In this document: positions 1-6,865 of the stretch, in pieces
Numbering within the stretch: position 1 is the first letter of the stretch
How the letters are laid out: every line of letters starts with the position of its first letter
Source: DASQFU01 sp035632955
GTDB taxonomy: Bacteria; Eisenbacteria; RBG-16-71-46
DNA length: 12,476 nt
Reading direction: 5' to 3'
NCBI GenBank assembly: GCA_035632955.1
Contig: DASQFU010000160.1
Span: forward strand, 1 to 12,476
The notes under the pieces: model-generated
Database searches by the model: none
What the model saw: the letters and a program-made list of their open reading frames with translations, nothing else
What the model was told of the DNA's origin: nothing
Translations under genes and position numbers: made by a program

Positions 1-392
1 GCATCTGCCTACTAGGGCCGGCGCGCGCTCGCACCGGCTGCGCCGCTTCGTGGAACGCGCGCCACGACAACCGCAGATCCTCTTCGATCAGCGCCCAATC
101 GGCGGGCTGGACGCCGCCGGCGACGGCCTTGCCATCGCGGACGTTCATGGCTTCGGTCCGCCAGCGCGCGTATCGTGCCGGCCGGAACCCGATACAGCTC
201 CGCGGCCGCCTCCGCGAGCGTGGCCGCGCAAACGTCGTTCGGATCGAACACGCAGATGTCGGCGCGCACCGGACCGAACAGATCCACGCCCACCCAGGTC
301 GGGATCACGACGATGACGGCGATCAGAATCGTCCGTCCGCGGCTCGCTCGACGCACGGCGTGACTGTACCGGCGAGTCAGGCTCGCTTCCAC
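1..392 (-). CDS. partial gene with HTH-like segment and apparent frameshift, off left edge
   Basis: I do not recognise the family. Reading leftward, one frame is open from a GTG at 392. It encodes a hydrophobic stretch, then an alanine-rich segment (TLAEAAAELYRVPAGTIR) typical of the first helix and turn of a small helix-turn-helix. At 164-170 (GCGCGCG) the convincing frame changes. Skipping one base there joins directly to RWRTEAMNVRDG and PADWALIEEDLRLSWRAFHEAA-type sequence, which runs off the window still open. Without the skip the frame becomes arginine-rich and implausible. The joined product resembles the 'VPAGTIRRWR' HTH found in small phage-terminase-like and other DNA-binding proteins. 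That family link is inference. Alternatives are a base-calling or assembly error, a real pseudogene, or two overlapping genes (the second starting at ATG 148-146). The true start is uncertain; GTG 287-285 is another candidate. No good ribosome binding site is placed for the GTG at 392. Confidence 0.35.
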
Positions 393-425
393 TTCTTGGC
401 CGGCGAGAAATCCTCCGGTAAGGTC

Positions 426-442
426 CCTCCTCTCCTAGGAGG
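426..442 (+). promoter_or_regulatory. strong Shine-Dalgarno, possibly sequestered in a hairpin
   Basis: AGGAGG at 437-442 lies 6 nt before the ATG at 449 and fixes the start of the dienelactone hydrolase gene. The same leader carries its exact complement, CCTCCT, at 426-431, separated by a 5-nt loop. A 6-bp stem could therefore mask the ribosome binding site. The complementarity is seen directly. Any role in translational control is inference. Confidence 0.45.
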
Positions 443-448
443 TCAATT

Positions 449-1309
449 ATGCGTGCGCACTTCATCGCGGTCGCGGTGTTCGTTCTGTTCGGCTGCGCTT
501 CTTCCGCCCCTTCGCCTGAGGCGACGAGCGCGACGAACGCCGGCCGGAGCATTCCTCCGGGTGAAACCGCGGCCAAGGCAGCGCTCGATAAGTCCCCACG
601 CCACGGCGAGTTCGTCGACGTGCCTTTCGCTTCGGGAAGCACGCCCATCCGCACCTGGGTCGTCTATCCAGAGCGCAAGGACAAGGCGGGCGTCGTCGTG
701 GTCATCCACGAGATCTATGGTCTCAGCGACTGGATCCGCTCCGTAGCCGACCAGCTCGCCGCGGATGGCTTGATCGCGGTCGCGCCCGACCTGATCTCGG
801 GCCTCGGCCCGGGTGGCGGCGGCACGGACTCGGTCGCGAGCCGCGACGACGTGGTGGGGCTGGTGCGCGGACTGAGCCCCGAAGCCACCGCTGCCCGGTT
901 GGACGCCGTCCGCCGGTACGCCGCGGGCATTCCCGCCGGCAACGGCAAGTTCGCAACCATTGGGTTCTGCTGGGGCGGTGCGCGCAGCTTCGAGTACGCG
1001 GCGGCGGATCCTTCGCCGCAGGCATCCGTCGTTTTCTACGGCACCTCGCCCGACAGCGCCACGCTTCTCAGAGTCCGCGCCCCAGTGCTGGGACTGTACG
1101 GAGCGGACGACGCGCGCGTGAACGCGACGATCGAACCGGCGAAGACGGCGCTCTCGAAGCTCGGCCGCAGCTACGAAACCCACGTCTTCGAGGGAGCAGG
1201 GCACGGCTTCCTGCGGGGGCAAGCGGAGCGGAATGGCGCCAACCTCCGCGCGGCAGAGCAGGCTTGGCCGCGAGTGCTCGAGTTCCTGCGCCAGCACCTC
1301 GGGTCGTGA
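449..1309 (+). CDS. dienelactone hydrolase family lipoprotein
   Basis: This 286-residue protein is an alpha/beta-hydrolase of the dienelactone hydrolase family, whose members cleave lactone or ester bonds. A short hydrophobic N-terminus ends in the lipobox LFGC (Cys16), so the mature enzyme is probably a lipid-anchored envelope protein. The hydrolase domain spans about residues 55-284. Glu88 lies in HEIYG, the nucleophile Cys174 in GFCWGG, Asp221 in YGADD and His252 in GAGHGF, so the full Cys-Asp-His triad and the modulating Glu of the family are present. The start is fixed by AGGAGG 6 nt upstream. A DUF4920-type gene begins 54 nt downstream on the same strand, so the two may be co-transcribed. 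The natural substrate cannot be read from sequence; many family members are annotated as carboxymethylenebutenolidases without proof. The lipid anchor is atypical, because classical members are cytosolic. Confidence 0.9.
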   Translation: MRAHFIAVAVFVLFGCASSAPSPEATSATNAGRSIPPGETAAKAALDKSPRHGEFVDVPFASGSTPIRTWVVYPERKDKAGVVVVIHEIYGLSDWIRSVADQLAADGLIAVAPDLISGLGPGGGGTDSVASRDDVVGLVRGLSPEATAARLDAVRRYAAGIPAGNGKFATIGFCWGGARSFEYAAADPSPQASVVFYGTSPDSATLLRVRAPVLGLYGADDARVNATIEPAKTALSKLGRSYETHVFEGAGHGFLRGQAERNGANLRAAEQAWPRVLEFLRQHLGS

Positions 1310-1363
1310 CGAATCGTGCTACTTTAGTGCCTTCCTAATCCCTTCTACGATCCGGAGGATCTC

Positions 1364-1846
1364 ATGCGTTTCATTCATATTCTGGCCTCGACCTGCATCT
1401 GTATCGGCGCGCTCGCGGGCAGCGCCGTCGCTCATAAGCCCGGGCAAACCGGCACCACGGCGGGTTCCGCTCCGGTCAGCGTCGGCAGTAAGATCACCGC
1501 CAAGAAGTCGGTCAAGGTCGACCAGCTCGCGAAGCAGCCCGAGCGCTACGTAGGCCAAACCATCCGCCTCGAAGGCACCGTGAAGAAGGTCTGTCAGGGC
1601 ACCGGATGCTGGGTCGAGGTGGAAGGGGCGAAGGGTGCCACCTTCCTTGCCAAGAGCCTCGACGAGTCCGTGCTGCTGCCGATGGATAGTGCGGGCCGCA
1701 AGATTGTCGTCCAGGGCACGGTCATGCGCCATGCCGCCAAGGGGCACGATCACGAGCATGCGCATGCGCACGGGGAGGGCGAGGAGGGGCACGTGTGCCC
1801 GACCCCGACGTACCTCTTGTCGACCCAGGGCGCGACCCTGAAGTAG
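1364..1846 (+). CDS. secreted DUF4920-type (OB-fold-like) protein with His-rich loop
   Basis: This 160-residue protein has a signal peptide (hydrophobic residues 4-20, probable cleavage after AVA23), so it is exported. Residues about 48-122 match the DUF4920 pattern: a 'yvGqtirleGtV' strand, then VCQGTGCW (Cys77, Cys82), then LLPMDSAGRKIVVQGTV. The function of that domain is not established; an OB-like beta-barrel is likely. Unusual for the domain is a loop at 123-145 with seven His plus Asp/Glu residues (HDHEHAHAH core) followed by Cys145, which looks suited to binding a metal such as zinc, nickel or copper. GGAGGA at 1354-1359 lies 4 nt before the ATG and supports the start. The gene lies 54 nt after the dienelactone hydrolase gene and is followed by a hairpin terminator, so it probably ends a two-gene unit. 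The domain call is from motif memory. Confidence 0.85.
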   Translation: MRFIHILASTCICIGALAGSAVAHKPGQTGTTAGSAPVSVGSKITAKKSVKVDQLAKQPERYVGQTIRLEGTVKKVCQGTGCWVEVEGAKGATFLAKSLDESVLLPMDSAGRKIVVQGTVMRHAAKGHDHEHAHAHGEGEEGHVCPTPTYLLSTQGATLK

Positions 1847-1858
1847 GTCTGCCTGGGA

Positions 1859-1889
1859 AAGCGTCCCTCCCTTGATCGGAGGGATGCTT
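1859..1889 (+). terminator. hairpin terminator after the DUF4920-type gene
   Basis: The arms GCGTCCCTCC (1861-1870) and GGAGGGATGC (1878-1887) pair over 10 bp with one G-T wobble and a 7-nt loop. Two flanking A-T pairs extend the stem. Only a short T run follows (TTCAT), so termination may be imperfect. It sits 13 nt after the stop at 1846. Confidence 0.7.
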
Positions 1890-2129
1890 CATCGCTCACG
1901 CGGGCATCGCCGCAATTTGCAGGGTCCACGCGATCGACATGGCTTGGTGCAATCGCCCCTGGGCCCGGCTGGCGTCCCCATTTGAGCATCAAGCGCACCG
2001 ACACGCTGGACCAGCGGTGAACTCGCCGTGTGCTGGTTGATCGACGCCCATCAACGCTCCGGCCCCGCTCTTGCTCGACGCTGACCGGTCGCACTCTTTG
2101 CTGCCTACGCCTACCCTCGAGAGGTCAGC
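1890..2129. other. intergenic region, no gene seen
   Basis: About 240 bp lie between the terminator and the zinc-motif mini-protein. I see no convincing coding frame, RNA gene or repeat. It presumably carries the promoter for the downstream two-gene unit, but no pair of -35/-10 boxes close to a sigma-70 consensus stands out. Confidence 0.4.
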
Positions 2130-2390
2130 ATGTTCATGAGGCTTTGGCTACTCGCCCTCGTGCTCGTGGGCGCACTGGCCACTCCCGTTCAGGCCGCACC
2201 TCGCGATTACGCCACGCCGATTATTCAGTCGGCACGAAGAGAGTGTGTCGTCTACGTGACCCGGACAGGCAATCGATCTCACGTCGATGGCTGCCGTTAT
2301 CTACGCTACAGCAGCATTCCACTGACCAGGACAAGAGCCGAGGCGGCCGGATACACGCCGTGTCGGGTGTGCGGCGGAAGCGATTGTTGA
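2130..2390 (+). CDS. small secreted protein with Ada-like zinc-binding motif
   Basis: This 86-residue product has a signal peptide (hydrophobic 5-17, probable cleavage after VQA22), leaving a mature protein of about 64 residues. The mature part has the arrangement His51-x3-Cys55 (HVDGC) followed by YTPCRVC (Cys78, Cys81). This matches the zinc-binding module of the Ada N-terminal domain and of the short C-terminal domains attached to some secreted nucleases ('fHxxxCryl ... GyxPCxxC'). Zinc binding is therefore likely; the role is unknown. Further Cys at 39 and 86 could form a disulfide. The gene has GAGAGG about 7 nt upstream of ATG 2130; ATG 2136 is an alternative start. The protease gene starts 20 nt after its stop, so both are likely on one transcript. 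The gene is too short to carry a catalytic domain of its own. Confidence 0.75.
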   Translation: MFMRLWLLALVLVGALATPVQAAPRDYATPIIQSARRECVVYVTRTGNRSHVDGCRYLRYSSIPLTRTRAEAAGYTPCRVCGGSDC

Positions 2391-2410
2391 CCACCGCCCG
2401 GCGGGAGCGC

Positions 2411-3769
2411 ATGCCGCGACTCTGGCAACGCTGCGCGTCGATCGCGATCACGACGGCGTGCGCCCTGACGGTCGCTACCGCCGTGGCCATCGCCGCTTCG
2501 ACCCCGAAGACGCGCGCGGCCGGCGGAGCCGACATCGGCGCCGAAGCAGTCTTTCGCGCGGCACGTTCGTACACCGTCCGCATTCGCACGCGTATCGACA
2601 CTCCGTTCGCCGGCGATGAGCGAGGCTCGTTCTCGGGAGCAGGTTTCCTGGTCGACGTGGATCGGCGCTGGATCGTGACCAACGCGCATGTCGTTGGACA
2701 GTCGCCGTCCGACATCGAGGTCGCGTTCGCCGACGAGCCCTTCCAACCAGCCCGCAAGGTTTACGTCGATACATTCGCCGACGTCGCGGTCCTCACGGTG
2801 GCGAGTCTTCCGCGTGGGCGGACGGTACCCAGCCTCAATTGCGACGACGCTGTGAGGATCGGGGAGCCGGTAGGCGTTTTCGGTCACCCCCTGAGCATGC
2901 ATTTCACGGGCACGCGCGGGATCGTTTCGAACAAGACCGACCAGGATGGCCCCGACCTTCTGCAGATCGACGCCACGGTCGACCACGGCAACTCGGGTGG
3001 TCCCGTCATCGCCTTGGGCGATGGCCGTGTGGTCGGCATCGCGACGTCCGGCGTATTGCGTGAAAAGTCGGACCGACTCAATTTCGCGACGCCCATGAAG
3101 GACGTCTGTCGCATTCTCGCGCTGCTGCGCGACGGCTTCTCGCCCTCGCCTCCGCGAATGGAGATCGCGCTGCTCAAGGATGAGGACGGCCGGCACACCA
3201 TGACCGTGGCCCGCTCGTTCGATGTCCGGCGCTGGCCGTTGCTACCGAACGACCGGATCATCTCCGTCGGAAAGGCAGGGGACGAAACGAAGACGCTCAC
3301 CGATCTGGTGAGCGCGATGCGCGGCAGCAGCGGCGTGATACCGCTGACCATCGAACGCGCTGGACGCACGCATCGCGTGGATGTGACTCCTGCTCTTCGT
3401 CCTCTCGTGGTCGGACGGCGAGGAATCCTCGTGGACGGCGCGCTCATCGCCCCAATCGCCTTCGATGACGAAACGCACGTGCGTGAGCCATTCAGGCTGG
3501 TCGTGCACTCGGTCGAGCCGGGATCCGCTGCGGAGATGCTCCTCGAGCCCGGAGATGTGCTTCAAGCGGTGGACGGCCAATCCTTCAGGGACACCGACTC
3601 GCTGTCCGTCTATCTGCGAGGCCGCACGGCCGCGCCCATCACGGTCGTGCTGACCCGCTGGAGCTCGAGCGCCCAACGCCTGTTCGACTACAACGTTCGC
3701 GAGCTGCCCGGCAGTGACGTTCGCCTTGTCGAGGAGCAATCGAGCGCGGTTGCAACGACAGAGCGCTAG
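2411..3769 (+). CDS. HtrA/Deg-like periplasmic serine protease with two PDZ-like regions
   Basis: This 452-residue trypsin-fold protease probably acts in the periplasm on misfolded or specific envelope proteins. The N-terminal hydrophobic segment (residues 9-30) is a signal peptide or anchor. The protease domain (about 44-240) has the full triad: His93 in TNAHVVG, Asp124 in ADVAVL and Ser195 in GNSGGP. Residues about 248-326 look like a divergent PDZ domain (LLPNDRIISV core), and 360-416 a clearer one (SVEPGSAAEMLLEPGD, then VLQAVDG). The ATG at 2411 is chosen because GGAG lies 4 nt upstream and a hydrophobic export segment follows it. The same frame stays open 381 nt further upstream, but that stretch overlaps the zinc-motif gene and reads as arginine-rich sequence. 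The stop TAG shares CTAG with the stop of the convergent acetyltransferase gene. Which Deg subfamily it belongs to is unclear because the first PDZ is weak. Confidence 0.9.
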   Translation: MPRLWQRCASIAITTACALTVATAVAIAASTPKTRAAGGADIGAEAVFRAARSYTVRIRTRIDTPFAGDERGSFSGAGFLVDVDRRWIVTNAHVVGQSPSDIEVAFADEPFQPARKVYVDTFADVAVLTVASLPRGRTVPSLNCDDAVRIGEPVGVFGHPLSMHFTGTRGIVSNKTDQDGPDLLQIDATVDHGNSGGPVIALGDGRVVGIATSGVLREKSDRLNFATPMKDVCRILALLRDGFSPSPPRMEIALLKDEDGRHTMTVARSFDVRRWPLLPNDRIISVGKAGDETKTLTDLVSAMRGSSGVIPLTIERAGRTHRVDVTPALRPLVVGRRGILVDGALIAPIAFDDETHVREPFRLVVHSVEPGSAAEMLLEPGDVLQAVDGQSFRDTDSLSVYLRGRTAAPITVVLTRWSSSAQRLFDYNVRELPGSDVRLVEEQSSAVATTER

Positions 3770-4305
3770 GTTGTTTCAAAGGCCGCCCGCGTGAGCCGCC
3801 ACTCGGTCTGACTCCATCCCCGCGCGGACATCCACGCAGGACCCGGGCGCGAGCCGATCTCGACCATCCCGATCCGGCCAGCCAGAGCGACGAACCGCCG
3901 GTTGGCGCTCACCGAAACCGCTCGCACCTCCTCGAGCCGCAGCTCTCGGAAACCGAACCCGAGCATGGCTCGTGCGGCTTCCGTCGCGTAGCCACGGCCC
4001 CAAACAATCGGCGCGAGCTCGATCCCGAACTCGGCGACGGACGCATCGACCTCACGACGAAGCCCACAGCACCCCACCAGGCCGTCGGGCTCTTCGAGCT
4101 CCGCGACCGCAAGCTGGAGGTTGCGCCGCGGCCGGTCGTCCGCCCAGTGGATGAAGAGGCGAAGCAGCTCCCGCGCGCGATCAGGAGTTGCCTCGCCAGG
4201 TGCATAGAACTGCGTATATCGCGGATCGGACTGATACGCGATGAGCGCCGCGGCGTCAGCTTCCGCGAACTCGCGCAACCAGAGTCGTTCGGTCGTGATC
4301 TCCAC
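3766..4305 (-). CDS. GNAT-family N-acetyltransferase (RimJ/RimL-like)
   Basis: This 179-residue cytosolic protein transfers an acetyl group from acetyl-CoA to an amine. The opening ITTERLWLREF is the typical start of RimJ/RimL-type acetyltransferases. The acetyl-CoA-binding motif A is seen at residues 97-110, with the pyrophosphate loop VWGRGYATEA. The VSANRRFVALAGRIGM segment (132-147) corresponds to motif B, where most relatives have 'N-x-x-S-x-x-l-y-x-k-x-G-f'; here Arg/Phe replace the usual Ser. The family acetylates N-terminal residues of ribosomal proteins, antibiotics or other amines; the substrate is not predictable. The start codon is GTG, 33 nt after the aminotransferase stop on the same strand, with only a weak ribosome site, so it is probably the last gene of that operon. 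Its stop overlaps the protease gene by 4 nt. Confidence 0.88.
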   Translation of the reverse strand: MEITTERLWLREFAEADAAALIAYQSDPRYTQFYAPGEATPDRARELLRLFIHWADDRPRRNLQLAVAELEEPDGLVGCCGLRREVDASVAEFGIELAPIVWGRGYATEAARAMLGFGFRELRLEEVRAVSVSANRRFVALAGRIGMVEIGSRPGPAWMSARGWSQTEWRLTRAAFETT

Positions 4306-4338
4306 GCAACGTTCCGCGTCACCGAGCGCCGTGAGGGT

Positions 4339-5673
4339 TCACGTTCCGGCGACGGCGCGTACGGCCCTGAGCGCGGTTTCCACTTCCGAAGGGTCGTTGA
4401 CCAGACTGGGCGCGAGCCGCGCGTAGCTCTCACGGTAAGGGGCAGCGCTCGCGACGATCCGGCGCGCGAGCAGCTTGCTCACCACCTCGTTGGTCGTGTT
4501 CCCGCGCACCTCGAAAGCGATGATCCCGGCCGACAGCGACGGATCACGCGGCGTGTGCACGCGAACGCCGCGGATCGCCGCGAGCCCCTCCTTGCACTGA
4601 TCGTTGAGCTTTCGGATGCGCTCGGCGATGCGGCGCCGGCCGATCCGCTGATGGAACCGGAACGCGGCGCCCATCGCCCACTGATGCTCGTAGGCGACGA
4701 AACCGCCGGGAGTGGAGCGCGCCGCCGTGTTGGGTCCGGACGGCGCCTTCTCCGCCATCCACGCTTCGAGAACGTCGAAGCTCGAGAACGACGGGATCGT
4801 GGGCCGGATGCGAGTCCAGTTCTCGGGTCGGGCCCAGACGATTCCAGTGCCACGCGGCGCGAACATCCACTTGTGCGTGCCGGCGCACAGGAAGTCGCAA
4901 CCCATCTCCGCCACCGACTCGTCGACGGCTCCGAGACCGTGGACCCCGTCCACGATCAGGAGGAGCTGGTCCTTTTCGGATCGGGTGCGATTGATCTCTC
5001 GCACGGCCTCGGCGATCTGCGGAATCGGCAAGCGCACACCGGTGGACGAGTGCACCCAGGTCACGCCGATCGCACGCGTCTTGGGCCGAACGGCGGTCCG
5101 CAGCCGTTTGACGATCGTCTCAGCCGAAGCATCCGCTGCCTGTTCGTAGAGAAGGACCTTTCGCATCGACGCTCCCGTCCGCTCGGTGGCGAGCCGGATG
5201 GATTCGTGATGCGCGAAGTGATCGTGCAACGTCGTCAGGATCTCGTCGCCGGGTTTCAACGCCAGACCGTGATAGACCAGTGCGAGCCCGGTGGTCGTGT
5301 TGGATGTCAGAGCGATCTCGTCTCGCCGTCCTCCAAGGTAGGCGGCGGCCTCCTCGCACACCTTGAGCTGGAGGTTCTGCGCCTCGCTCTCGAACATGCC
5401 GCGCTCGACGACCAGGAACGGATTCGCGTCCAGAGCGCGCCGGAACCCATCGATGGCGTCGCGGACCGACTTGGGATGCGAGGCGATGAAGAAGCTCGAG
5501 AAATGCAGGAGCTTGCGGTCCAGCAAGAACTGGGAACGGATCGCGGACCAGGTCGCGACATCCGGGGCTGGTACGGCTTGTTCCTCGAGCGCGGCCAGCA
5601 GGCGTCCCGGAGTCAGGACGGCTGCAGCCGCCGCGGCGCCCGTCGCCAGAAACTCACGACGCGAGAGAGACAT
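4339..5673 (-). CDS. Tat-exported PLP-dependent class V aminotransferase
   Basis: This 444-residue protein starts with a twin-arginine signal (SRREFLATG at residues 4-12, then an alanine-rich hydrophobic stretch to about 29). It should therefore be folded with cofactor in the cytoplasm and exported by Tat. The rest is an aminotransferase class V fold of the isopenicillin N epimerase / cysteine-desulfurase-like type. SNTTTGL (124-130) forms the phosphate-binding loop, Asp242 in VDGVHGLG contacts the PLP pyridine nitrogen, and Lys268 in GTHKWM is the Schiff-base lysine. Length is normal for the family. The start is supported by AGGAGG (5683-5688 on the complement) 9 nt before the ATG. The exporter permease ends 67 nt upstream and an acetyltransferase follows 33 nt downstream, all on one strand. 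The reaction (transamination, epimerisation or desulfuration) cannot be told from sequence. Confidence 0.9.
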   Translation of the reverse strand: MSLSRREFLATGAAAAAAVLTPGRLLAALEEQAVPAPDVATWSAIRSQFLLDRKLLHFSSFFIASHPKSVRDAIDGFRRALDANPFLVVERGMFESEAQNLQLKVCEEAAAYLGGRRDEIALTSNTTTGLALVYHGLALKPGDEILTTLHDHFAHHESIRLATERTGASMRKVLLYEQAADASAETIVKRLRTAVRPKTRAIGVTWVHSSTGVRLPIPQIAEAVREINRTRSEKDQLLLIVDGVHGLGAVDESVAEMGCDFLCAGTHKWMFAPRGTGIVWARPENWTRIRPTIPSFSSFDVLEAWMAEKAPSGPNTAARSTPGGFVAYEHQWAMGAAFRFHQRIGRRRIAERIRKLNDQCKEGLAAIRGVRVHTPRDPSLSAGIIAFEVRGNTTNEVVSKLLARRIVASAAPYRESYARLAPSLVNDPSEVETALRAVRAVAGT

Positions 5674-5694
5674 GGTGTTGCTCCTCCTGTGGAC

Positions 5695-5714
5695 GCGGGC
5701 GCTCCAGCACCCGC
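5695..5714 (-). other. intercistronic hairpin between permease and aminotransferase genes
   Basis: GCGGGCG (5695-5701) and CACCCGC (5708-5714) can pair over 7 bp with one wobble pair and a 6-nt loop. On the transcript it is followed by the ribosome binding site of the aminotransferase gene rather than a T run. It is therefore more likely an mRNA-processing or stability element than a terminator, if it has any role. Confidence 0.3.
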
Positions 5715-5740
5715 AATCGTCGCGATGGCTCCGGGTCCGG

Positions 5741-6865
5741 CTATTCGAGCTGCTTGTGGAAACGGAGCGCGCTGAAGGTGAAGTACAAGATCGCGAATCC
5801 CACCAACGCCAGGCATTGAGGCCACAGCTCCTGGAGGCCGACGCCCTTGAGCACGATTCCCCGGATCACTTGCAGATAGTGCGTCAGCGGCAGCGCGTAG
5901 CCGATGTCGCGCGCGAGCGGCGGCATCGCCTCGCGCGGAAACATGAACCCCGAGAGCAGCACGTTGGGCAACAGAAAAAAGAACGACGCTTGCATCGCCG
6001 GAGCCTGCGCCTTCGCGAGGGTCGAGATAAAGAGCCCGAGACCCAGGTTCGCGACGATGAACAGCAGCGACACGCCATAGACGAGCAGCAGGTTCCCGCG
6101 CACGGGAACGCCGAACAACAGGTGGCCGACAATCAGGACCGCCGTGATCTGGACGAGCCCGACAACGACGTACGGGGCGATCTTGCCGAGCATGATCTCG
6201 CTCGGCGAGAGCGGCGTCACGATCAGTTGCTCGAGCGTCCCGTGCTCGCGCTCCCGCACGATCGACATCGCGGTGACGAGGATCAGGATGTTCGAAAGAA
6301 TCATGCCGATGATGCCGGGAACGATGAACAGCGCGCTCTTGAGCGCCGGGTTGTAGAGCGGGCGCACGCGAACGTCCATCGGCAGGCCGGCGCCGCGCGG
6401 CGCCCCGATCCGGGACAGCATGTGTTCCACGTTCTCGGCCTGCCCGACCATCTGAGCCGCGCCGATCGCCGCCTGCGAAGCGGTGGGATCGGTCGCGTCG
6501 ACCAGCACCTGGACCTGCGCGGGACGGCCTCGCTTGACGCGCCGCGCGAAATCCTCCGGCACGACGATCGCCGCGCGCGCGCGTCCGGCGTCGATCGCCT
6601 CGATCGCATCCGCGTACGAGAACGCCTGACCGCGCATCCGGAAGTTCCCGGTTGCCTCGAAGCGCTGGACCAGCGCGCGGCTCTGCTGGGACCGGCTCGC
6701 GTCGTAGACGATGGTCGGGAGATTTCTTACCTCCTGGCGAATCGCGTAGCCGAACAGGAGGAGCTGCATGACGGGAACGCCGAGCATCATTCCGAGCGTC
6801 GCCCGATCGCGGCGCATCTGGATGAACTCCTTCCAGACGATCGCGCGGAGGCGGCCGAGATTCAC
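5741..6865 (-). CDS. ABC-2 type transporter permease
   Basis: This 374-residue inner-membrane protein is the membrane half of an ABC-2 exporter. The layout matches the long-loop ABC-2 permeases that work with HlyD-like adaptors (YbhR/YbhS/YhhJ-like). There is one membrane segment at about 22-42, a large periplasmic loop at 43-175, then five segments near 177-202, 229-252, 258-281, 291-312 and 346-368. The conserved cytoplasmic stretch VREREHGTLEQLIVTPLS (203-220) contacts the ATPase. The GTG start overlaps the ATPase stop (GTGA, 4 nt), a classic sign of translational coupling, with a G-rich ribosome site just before it. Only one permease is encoded here, whereas many systems of this type have two, so it may act as a homodimer. 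The substrate is unknown; relatives export drugs, lipids or small molecules. Confidence 0.92.
   Translation of the reverse strand: MNLGRLRAIVWKEFIQMRRDRATLGMMLGVPVMQLLLFGYAIRQEVRNLPTIVYDASRSQQSRALVQRFEATGNFRMRGQAFSYADAIEAIDAGRARAAIVVPEDFARRVKRGRPAQVQVLVDATDPTASQAAIGAAQMVGQAENVEHMLSRIGAPRGAGLPMDVRVRPLYNPALKSALFIVPGIIGMILSNILILVTAMSIVREREHGTLEQLIVTPLSPSEIMLGKIAPYVVVGLVQITAVLIVGHLLFGVPVRGNLLLVYGVSLLFIVANLGLGLFISTLAKAQAPAMQASFFFLLPNVLLSGFMFPREAMPPLARDIGYALPLTHYLQVIRGIVLKGVGLQELWPQCLALVGFAILYFTFSALRFHKQLE

Noticed and set aside
443..1297. Minus-strand frame opposite the dienelactone hydrolase
   Set aside because: It has no ribosome site or domain signature, while the plus-strand gene has a full catalytic triad and an ideal ribosome site.
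2030..2410. 127-codon N-terminal extension of the protease reading frame
   Set aside because: It overlaps the zinc-motif gene in another frame, is arginine-rich, and would bury the export signal that begins after ATG 2411.
4147..5775. Long open frame of about 540 codons on the plus strand
   Set aside because: It lies opposite the acetyltransferase and aminotransferase genes, is rich in Arg/Asp/His without domain character, and is a by-product of high third-position G+C on the true strand.
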